Source: Paraburkholderia sp. SOS3 (GTDB lineage: Bacteria > Pseudomonadota > Gammaproteobacteria > Burkholderiales > Burkholderiaceae). Taken from it: a DNA stretch of 64,000 nt. The position numbers and the translations under genes were made by a program. The stretch is taken from contig NZ_CP018811.1 of assembly GCF_001922345.1 (NCBI RefSeq), forward strand, positions 1,860,001 through 1,924,000. Reading direction: 5' to 3'. Shown piece after piece: positions 58,992 through 64,000 of this stretch. Within the stretch, counting starts at the first letter, position 1, and each line of letters begins with the position of its first letter. Under the pieces are notes generated by a model. The model ran no database searches. It had not been told where the DNA came from and worked only from the letters and a program-made list of their open reading frames with translations.

Positions 58992-60106
58992 TGCATCACC
59001 TGCAGATATTGCTCGCCGAAGCTTTGCTGCTTGCCGGCCATTTTCGCGAAATCGACGGCTTTGGCGCGCGCGTAGTCGCTTGCGGGCAGGAATCTGCTTG
59101 CCGCATCGGCGCTGATTTCGTTCGCCCGCACCGGGCGCAGATAGGCGTTCGCCCACCGCTTCTGCCCTTCGTCGGATAACACGAAGTCGAGCACCTTCTT
59201 GCCGTTCGCGTCGTGCGGCGCGCCCTTCACGAGACTCATCACGTACGGCACGGAGATCGTGCCTTCCTGCGGAATGACGAACTCGACGTTCGCATGGTCC
59301 TTGTATTTCGCGCGATACGCGTCGAAGTCGTAGTCGAGCAGGATCGGAATTTCGCCCGACAGAACGCGCGCATAGGCGGTTTGCTTCGGCACGATCGGAT
59401 CGTTGGCCTTGAGCTTGCGGAACCAGTCGAGGCCCGGCTTGAAGTTATCGAAACTGCCGCCGAGCGCCTCGTTCACGGCGACTGCTCCCGCATAGCCGAC
59501 GAACGCGCTCGACGGATCGAGATAACCGATCATGCCTTTGTATTCGGGTTTCAGCAGATCGGCCCATGAGCGCGGCACGGGCTTGCCTTCGAGCGCGTCC
59601 TTGTTGACAAAAAAGCCGAGCGTGCCCGAATGGATCGCGAACCAGTAGCCTTGCGGGTCCTTCATGTTCGCGGGGATGTCGTTCCAGTGCGCGGGTTTGT
59701 ACGGCTGGATCACGCCCTTGTCTTTCGCCTGGAACGCCGACGATACGCCGAGATAGACGACGTCCGCGACCGGGCTCTTTGCTTCGGCGATCAGTTGCGC
59801 GATGGCCTGGCCCGAGTTCTTGTTGTCGAACGGCACGCGGATGCCGGTCGATTGCCGGATCGCCTTGATCTGGCTCGCCCAGTCGGCCCATTCAGGGGGG
59901 CAGTTGTAGCAGATGGCGGTTTCTTCCGCGTGCGCGAGCGGAACGGCGCTCAGTGTGCCGAGTATGCCGAACGCGCCGAGTGCGGCGAGTGTCGCAGCGG
60001 CTGCACGACGGGACGCAAGACGGGAAGCGAGCGCGGCGGCGGTGCGGCGTCGCCGGGCGAACGGACGCAGCAGCCTGTCGATGATCATGCGGCGATGCGG
60101 ATTCAC
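58988..60106 (-). CDS. ABC transporter periplasmic binding protein (PotD/AfuA-like)
   Basis: A 372-residue protein with an unusually long, arginine-rich N-terminus before the signal helix (about 36-60, ending AHA). The mature part contains CYNCPPEWADW, DVVYLGVSSAFQAK and NPYVM-like ligand loops of extracellular solute-binding family 1. The start is GTG at 60106 with TGGAGA upstream. Ligand unknown; the linked GpdQ-like enzyme suggests a phosphodiester such as a glycerophosphodiester or a related head group. Confidence 0.85.
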   Translation of the reverse strand: MNPHRRMIIDRLLRPFARRRRTAAALASRLASRRAAAATLAALGAFGILGTLSAVPLAHAEETAICYNCPPEWADWASQIKAIRQSTGIRVPFDNKNSGQAIAQLIAEAKSPVADVVYLGVSSAFQAKDKGVIQPYKPAHWNDIPANMKDPQGYWFAIHSGTLGFFVNKDALEGKPVPRSWADLLKPEYKGMIGYLDPSSAFVGYAGAVAVNEALGGSFDNFKPGLDWFRKLKANDPIVPKQTAYARVLSGEIPILLDYDFDAYRAKYKDHANVEFVIPQEGTISVPYVMSLVKGAPHDANGKKVLDFVLSDEGQKRWANAYLRPVRANEISADAASRFLPASDYARAKAVDFAKMAGKQQSFGEQYLQVMH

Positions 60107-60206
60107 AGCGTTTCTCCAAGGCGGTGGAATGGGAGTCGGCGAGTCGGGGGCGTGGCGAAGCGCCAGCGCGGCCTGGTGTTTGACTGCTAGGTCGGGTGAA
60201 ACGGCG

Positions 60207-61268
60207 TCACCGGGGCGCCGTATGCGTTGCGTCGAACGCGCGCATCGTCGACACCGTATCGACGCTGTTCGAAATCGCTGCGATCGTTGCGCCTTCGCGC
60301 AGCGTGTGCGGCAAGGTCAGCGACAGCGAGGCGTCCGTGTATGTGCCGTCGAGCCGCCCGATCAGACGCCGCCACGCGGAGCAGCCGATCTCGCGATTCG
60401 GCGAGCCGATGCTGGCGAGCGGCGGCGCGAGCAGCTCGCCCATTGCGAGGCCGTCGAAGCCGAGAATCGACATGTCGCGCGGCACGTCGAAGCGCGCGCG
60501 GCGCAGGCCGCGCATCACGACCATGGCGAGCAGATCGTTGCTGCAGAAGAGGGCGGTCGGGCGGTGCGCGCCGGTCAGATGCGCGAGCACCGACGGCGCG
60601 AGTTCGTCGGCGTTGAAGTCGATCTCGAGCGCCGGCGCCGGCGCGAGGCCGGCCTGCTGCATGGCCTGCGTGTAGCCGAGGTGGCGCAGCCGGGCGCGAT
60701 CCGACGCGGCGAGCGTGCCGGCCAGCATCAGGACGCGCCGATGGCCGTGCGCGATCAGCATGCGCACGCCTTCGAACGCCGCGAGCCGGTTATCGACCGA
60801 CACCGACGGACGGCGCACCGTATCGTTGTGCATCAGCACGTAGAGCATGCCGGAACGGTCGAGTTCGTCGAGCAGCGGGTGGGTATCGGCGTCCGCGACG
60901 GTCAGGATCAGCCCCTCGACGCGCTGCTCGCGCAGCGTCTCGATCGCGTGACGTTCGCGCTCGGCGTCGTACTGCGTGGTCATCAGCATGAGGCGGTAGC
61001 CTTGAGCCGCGGCGAGCTCGTCGATGCCTTGCAGACATTCGGCGAAGACCGGATTCGCGAGCGTCGGCAGGACGACGCCGATCAGGCGGTTGCGCTCGCC
61101 GCGCAACTGGCGGCCGAGCGGACTCGGGCGAAAGTCGAGCGCCTCGATCGACTGACGGACTTTTTCGAGCGTTACCGGGTTGACGGTGTGCGGCGCGTTG
61201 ATGGCGCGCGAGACCGTGGCGATCGAAAAGCCCGCATGCGCAGCGACATCCTTGATGGTCGGAGTCAT
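60207..61268 (-). CDS. LacI-family transcriptional regulator
   Basis: A 353-residue regulator. Helix-turn-helix TIKDVAAHAGFSIATVSRAIN (about 4-24), hinge around 50-60, then a periplasmic-binding-like effector domain (about 62-340; LIGVVLPTLANPVFAECLQGI). It is 100 bases upstream of the transporter operon on the same strand and probably represses it until the substrate binds. A palindromic site lies just before its own start. Confidence 0.92.
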   Translation of the reverse strand: MTPTIKDVAAHAGFSIATVSRAINAPHTVNPVTLEKVRQSIEALDFRPSPLGRQLRGERNRLIGVVLPTLANPVFAECLQGIDELAAAQGYRLMLMTTQYDAERERHAIETLREQRVEGLILTVADADTHPLLDELDRSGMLYVLMHNDTVRRPSVSVDNRLAAFEGVRMLIAHGHRRVLMLAGTLAASDRARLRHLGYTQAMQQAGLAPAPALEIDFNADELAPSVLAHLTGAHRPTALFCSNDLLAMVVMRGLRRARFDVPRDMSILGFDGLAMGELLAPPLASIGSPNREIGCSAWRRLIGRLDGTYTDASLSLTLPHTLREGATIAAISNSVDTVSTMRAFDATHTAPR

Positions 61269-61286
61269 TGTGTCGGCCCGGTTTCG

Positions 61287-61300
61287 TGTAAACGTTTTCG
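61287..61300. promoter_or_regulatory. LacI-type operator candidate
   Basis: TGTAAACGTTTTCG centred on AACGTT (61291-61296), an imperfect palindrome of the kind LacI-family proteins bind, 18 bases upstream of the regulator start. Autoregulation is inferred. Confidence 0.55.
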
Positions 61301-61361
61301 TCGCGCATTATCGGCAACGAATATGACGGTACCGTGACGTACAAAAGGCCGACACGCCGTT

Positions 61362-61391
61362 TTGGTGAGGCTCGCCGGGCGGTGGTAGAAT
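61362..61391 (+). promoter_or_regulatory. Promoter of tRNA-Leu
   Basis: TTGGTG (61362-61367) and TAGAAT (61386-61391), 18 bases apart, ending 13 bases before the tRNA at 61405. A sigma-70-type fit. Confidence 0.6.
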
Positions 61392-61404
61392 CCGGTCCGC
61401 CCTT

Positions 61405-61768
61405 GCCGGGGTGATGAAATTGGTAAACATAGCGGACTTAAATGATTGAGTGCCTGGTCGGAAACGGCCGGTGCAGAACCCCTCAAATTCGGCGAAACCC
61501 CTGGACGGCTTATCGAGCATGAGCTTCCGCGGCAACGCCGAGCCAAGCCCGCCGCCGCTCACGAGGCGAACGCGCGGAAGGTGTAGAGACTAGACGGGGG
61601 GCGCCTAAGGCGGCACGCAGCTCGATGCTGCGCTTCGCGGCGATGGCGAAGGCATAGTCCAGCGCACGAACGGCAATACCGCCCGGTATGCGCCGGCGTC
61701 GAAAGACGTGGTGTGAAGAAAATCCGCCGCTTAACGGCTTGCCGGTTCGAGTCCGGTCCCCGGCACCA
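61405..61768 (+). tRNA. trnL: tRNA-Leu(UAA), interrupted by a group I intron
   Basis: Exon 1 is 61405-61439 and exon 2 is 61719-61768. Joined, they give an 85-base tRNA with encoded CCA. The acceptor GCCGGGG pairs with CCCCGGC; the anticodon stem GCGGA pairs with TCCGC around a CTTAAAA loop with anticodon TAA; a class II long variable arm follows; the T arm is GCCGGTTCGAGTCCGGT. The tRNA reads leucine UUA codons (and UUG by wobble). The intron must be removed to give a functional anticodon, so the cell presumably depends on splicing unless another tRNA covers UUA. Confidence 0.95.
61440..61718 (+). ncRNA. Group I self-splicing intron in tRNA-Leu(UAA)
   Basis: 279 bases with no reading frame. 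Visible landmarks: splice-site U61439 pairs as U-G with the guide GAGT (61448-61451, complement of exon ACTT, 61436-61439); a GAAA-tetraloop hairpin (61461-61464); CAAATTCGGCGAAACC (61484-61499) for P4; CAACGCCGAGCCAAGCC in the P6/J6 region; GTGTAGAGACTAGACGG (61581-61597) and AAGGCATAGTCC (61649-61660) for P7, with GACUA (61588-61592) pairing UAGUC (61655-61659); terminal guanosine G61718. From memory the core resembles the Azoarcus tRNA-Ile intron (IC3 class), but the host tRNA differs. Insertion is between U34 and A35. Confidence 0.93.
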
Positions 61769-61929
61769 CCCCATCTCCCAACAGTTCCCAGGATCTACCG
61801 GAAAACACGCCAGATAATGGTCCCGTGTACAATGGGCGAAACCGTTGTGTATGAGCATTTGACTTCATTTTGGGGTTGAAATGCCGTTATAGCGGGACTA
61901 CGTACATCACATTCCACCGGAGAGCAGCT

Positions 61930-62103
61930 ATGAACACCAAGGACACGAAGAAGACTTCCGTCTCTGGTTCCGCTCGTCCGATGATTGCTCCGAAGAATGT
62001 CGTTCGCGTTGACACCGAAGCGGATCGTCGTACGGTCGTTGCCGCAGCTCGGGCAGTTATCCAGGAGCATCGGGACGTCATCAAAGCGCTGGCAAAGCGC
62101 TGA
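61930..62103 (+). CDS. Small antitoxin of a Doc-type toxin-antitoxin pair
   Basis: A 57-residue protein, MNTKDTKKTSVSGS..., ending RTVVAAARAVIQEHRDVIKALAKR, a basic-to-helical C-terminus that would wrap the toxin. It does not look like classical Phd. It is followed after 3 bases by the Doc-like gene. Placement immediately downstream of a tRNA gene and a codon use less GC-rich than its neighbours suggest acquisition. Confidence 0.75.
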   Translation: MNTKDTKKTSVSGSARPMIAPKNVVRVDTEADRRTVVAAARAVIQEHRDVIKALAKR

Positions 62104-62106
62104 CTT

Positions 62107-62505
62107 GTGCTCGACGCCGCTTTCGTTCTGCAAATTCACGACGAGATTCTGCTTGAAGAGCCAGGCCTCGCCGGTTTCTCCGGCCGAGGCTTTGACGGCT
62201 TGCAAAGCACGTTGGCCCGCATTGACAATTGGGCACAATATGCCGGTTTGAACGATGTGTTTGGCATTGCGGCGATGTATGGCGTCGCGATTGCACGAGG
62301 TCACGTTTTCAACGACGCGAACAAACGTACGGCCTTGGTCTCTGCCTTGACCTACCTCAGGCTTCAGGGAATCACTGTCGACCGGGATGCGCGACTTGAG
62401 GAAATTATGGTCCGGGTCGCCGAAGGGACGATAGGGTTGGAGCGATTCGCGGAAATACTCTGGTTGATCGCCCTTGGGGACGATGATTTCGATCCCCTCG
62501 ATTGA
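62107..62505 (+). CDS. doc: Doc-type (Fic-domain) toxin
   Basis: A 132-residue protein. HVFNDANKR (66-74) is the Doc/Fic catalytic motif HxFx(D/N)ANKR. The arrangement resembles the phage P1 Doc protein, which inactivates EF-Tu by phosphorylation. The start is a GTG at 62107, 3 bases after the antitoxin stop; no ATG is available. It is tightly coupled to the preceding gene. Confidence 0.88.
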   Translation: MLDAAFVLQIHDEILLEEPGLAGFSGRGFDGLQSTLARIDNWAQYAGLNDVFGIAAMYGVAIARGHVFNDANKRTALVSALTYLRLQGITVDRDARLEEIMVRVAEGTIGLERFAEILWLIALGDDDFDPLD

Positions 62506-62710
62506 GGATGATCCGCGTGCCGTATCTTGGTTTGGGAGGGCCTCCTCCTCACTTGATGCGTCCGACCTGCACCGGGTTTGCGCCCATCGCGCCGAGCCGT
62601 ATCTTCCCCGTGATGTGACGGCACGTCACGAAACACGAAGCGGTTTCCTCGCGCGCGCGGCACTCGAGGCATTGGCGCACGCGTAGCAGGCCGATGCCGA
62701 ACCCGGCCCG

Positions 62711-62732
62711 AGCCCGCTGCGGCGGGCTTTTT
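62711..62732 (+). terminator. Rho-independent terminator downstream of the Doc module
   Basis: GCCCGC (62712-62717), loop TGCG, GCGGGC (62722-62727), then TTTTT: a 6-bp GC stem and T-run on the plus strand. The 200 bases between the toxin stop and this point hold no recognised gene. Confidence 0.7.
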
Positions 62733-62853
62733 CCATTTTGCGCAACCCCCTCAAGCCTCGCCCCCAATCTGCCGATATCGTCAGGCAAGCACCAGCGGTT
62801 CGCCCACCGTGGCGGCCCGCGGTATCCGGAAACCACCCCTCCGATCACCTTAC

Positions 62854-63951
62854 ATGTCGACTCCTATCAGCGGCAGTACCGTTCCCGGGTTGCTGGGCGC
62901 ACTCGATCCTCAGGACCAGTCCGCCAACGCAAACCGGACCAAAGCCAGCCAGGCGGGCACGGCGTCCGATGCCGGCTCGCTCGCGGCCGCCGCGCTTGCC
63001 GCTGCGATGCAGGCGGCCGCAAGCGTAGGTCAGCTTGCACAGGCCTTCGGACAAGCGGCGCAAGGCGCAACGACGGTCGACCCGTCGACCGGCCTGCGCG
63101 AAGTATCGGCGACGTCGAACGCCCAGCTGGGCTCGGCGCTCGACCAGTTTCTCGTGCAAAACGGCTTCAGCCAGCAGCAGGCCGACGCGGCCAGCAAAAG
63201 CTTCGTCGAGCAGTTGCAGAAGGGCGGTCCGGTCGACCTGAACGCGAGCTTCGACGAATCGACGACGGTCGCGACGGCAGTCTCGTCGAGCTACGGCTCG
63301 ACGACGATGTCGGCGTCGTCGGTTGCGGTCAACGAGCGCTCGGGCTCGGTTTCGATCGACTTCGATCCGACAACCGGCAAACTGTCGATTTCGCTGAAGG
63401 AGCAACAGATCAGCTCGGTCACGTCGGTCACCGAAATTTCGGGGCCGGGCGCTGCGGCATTGCCGATCCTCGCGCTGCAGGCGCCGACCGGCATCCTGAA
63501 TCTGCTGCCGGGCCACGCCGGACGCGGCAACGGCGACGGCAATGACGCAACGAACGATCAGAACCCCGCCACGCTGCCCACCGGCGCCAACAACAGCACG
63601 GCCAACGAGGCAGCCCAGGTGTTGAGCCAGTTGCTCGCCGCGCTCGCGCGTCCGACGCTGCACGGCACCGAGGACGCGTCGAACCGGCTGAGCCAGGCGA
63701 ACCGGGACAAGGGCTCGGGAACGGGCAGTGCGGACGGCGCGGACGGTGCGAACGGTGCGGGCGAAACGAACGATGCGCCGTCGTCTGCCGGTCAAGCCGC
63801 TGACGAAGCCATCTCGGTGACGATCGGCTTCACGCAGGCCGTGTCGATCTCGCTGCTCGATCTGAACGGTCATGGGACGACGATCTTCCGGCGGCCGGAT
63901 GGCAACACGGGCGCGATGTCGTTCGAGCCGACGCACGTCGTCGCAAGCTGA
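62854..63951 (+). CDS. Hypothetical protein, alanine/serine-rich
   Basis: A 365-residue protein starting MSTPISGSTVPGLLGALDPQD. It has no signal peptide or membrane segment. The N-terminal 60 residues are low-complexity; a middle part repeats S-S-x-T-x-S motifs (VATAVSSSYGSTTMSASSV, VNERSGSVSIDFDPTTGKLSISLKEQQI); a G/N/D-rich linker (about 225-310) precedes a beta-like C-terminus (EAISVTIGFTQAVSISLLDLNG). I do not recognise the family. The ATG at 62854 follows a weak ribosome site. Confidence 0.65.
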   Translation: MSTPISGSTVPGLLGALDPQDQSANANRTKASQAGTASDAGSLAAAALAAAMQAAASVGQLAQAFGQAAQGATTVDPSTGLREVSATSNAQLGSALDQFLVQNGFSQQQADAASKSFVEQLQKGGPVDLNASFDESTTVATAVSSSYGSTTMSASSVAVNERSGSVSIDFDPTTGKLSISLKEQQISSVTSVTEISGPGAAALPILALQAPTGILNLLPGHAGRGNGDGNDATNDQNPATLPTGANNSTANEAAQVLSQLLAALARPTLHGTEDASNRLSQANRDKGSGTGSADGADGANGAGETNDAPSSAGQAADEAISVTIGFTQAVSISLLDLNGHGTTIFRRPDGNTGAMSFEPTHVVAS

Positions 63952-64000
63952 GCCCAGCTACGCGCGGCGCGATGCGTTCGCGCCGTGCATCACCACAAAT

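Noticed and set aside
61265..61562. Short open frames across the tRNA-Leu intron
   Set aside because: The intron core motifs explain the sequence and no homing-endonuclease motif (LAGLIDADG, HNH, GIY-YIG) is present in them.
61741..62000. Possible direct repeat of the tRNA-Leu 3' end marking an attachment site
   Set aside because: No second copy of the terminal GGTTCGAGTCCGGT stretch was found downstream within the window.
62549..62682. Minus-strand frame with several cysteines (CLECRAREE, CFVTCRH)
   Set aside because: Looks faintly like a small zinc-binding protein, but there is no ribosome site before any start and it faces the terminator at 62711; it could not be supported.

Overview
The window is a piece of a GC-rich betaproteobacterial chromosome, most likely a Paraburkholderia/Burkholderia-type member of the Burkholderiales. 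This rests on GC-rich codon use and on gene content typical of that group: a DUF3443/DUF2844 pair, an MXKDX-repeat protein, a double-length UvrA, many small lipoproteins, and a guanidine (urea carboxylase) locus with its own ABC importer. No phage or insertion sequence was recognised. The only element of possibly mobile character is a group I intron inside a tRNA gene.

1-13.8 kb: guanidine assimilation. Two guanidine-I (ykkC-type) riboswitches control two oppositely directed units. The left one precedes the periplasmic binding protein (cut by the window start). The right one precedes carboxyguanidine deiminase (two subunits), guanidine/urea carboxylase, allophanate hydrolase, ABC permease and ABC ATPase. 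Between them lie a winged-helix regulator, a TIM-barrel isomerase-like protein and a 2-oxoglutarate/Fe(II) oxygenase resembling enzymes that release guanidine from arginine-type substrates. The locus may therefore make guanidine as well as import it.

14-31 kb: a double-length UvrA; a TonB-ExbD-ExbB-receptor set; a glutathione transferase; a HigBA toxin-antitoxin pair with an operator inside its promoter; an alpha/beta hydrolase; a cystine-type ABC importer; two small unknown genes.

31.8-39.2 kb: surface adhesion and export. An HMW1C-type cytoplasmic N-glycosyltransferase is divergent from a trimeric autotransporter adhesin with eight N-X-S/T sequons, followed by an OmpA-family lipoprotein. 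Next comes a DUF3443 lipoprotein with pepsin-like motifs and its DUF2844 partner.

39.5-55 kb: BamC, two EamA exporters, L-lactate permease, small lipoproteins, thiC under a TPP riboswitch, a cytochrome b561/molybdopterin oxidoreductase pair, an MXKDX protein, a DUF4397 lipoprotein, a small stress-type cluster (entericidin, two DUF1328 proteins, a ferritin-like protein) and an MFS exporter.

55-61.3 kb: a LacI regulator, an ABC importer (binding protein, two permeases, ATPase) and a GpdQ-like phosphodiesterase, all on the minus strand, probably importing and cleaving a phosphodiester.

61.4-64 kb: a tRNA-Leu(UAA) gene interrupted after U34 by a 279-base group I intron with an Azoarcus-like core, then a Doc-type toxin-antitoxin pair and an unknown protein. 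The intron-bearing tRNA, the oxygenase in the guanidine locus, the glycosyltransferase/adhesin pair and the pepsin-like DUF3443 protein are the most interesting items.
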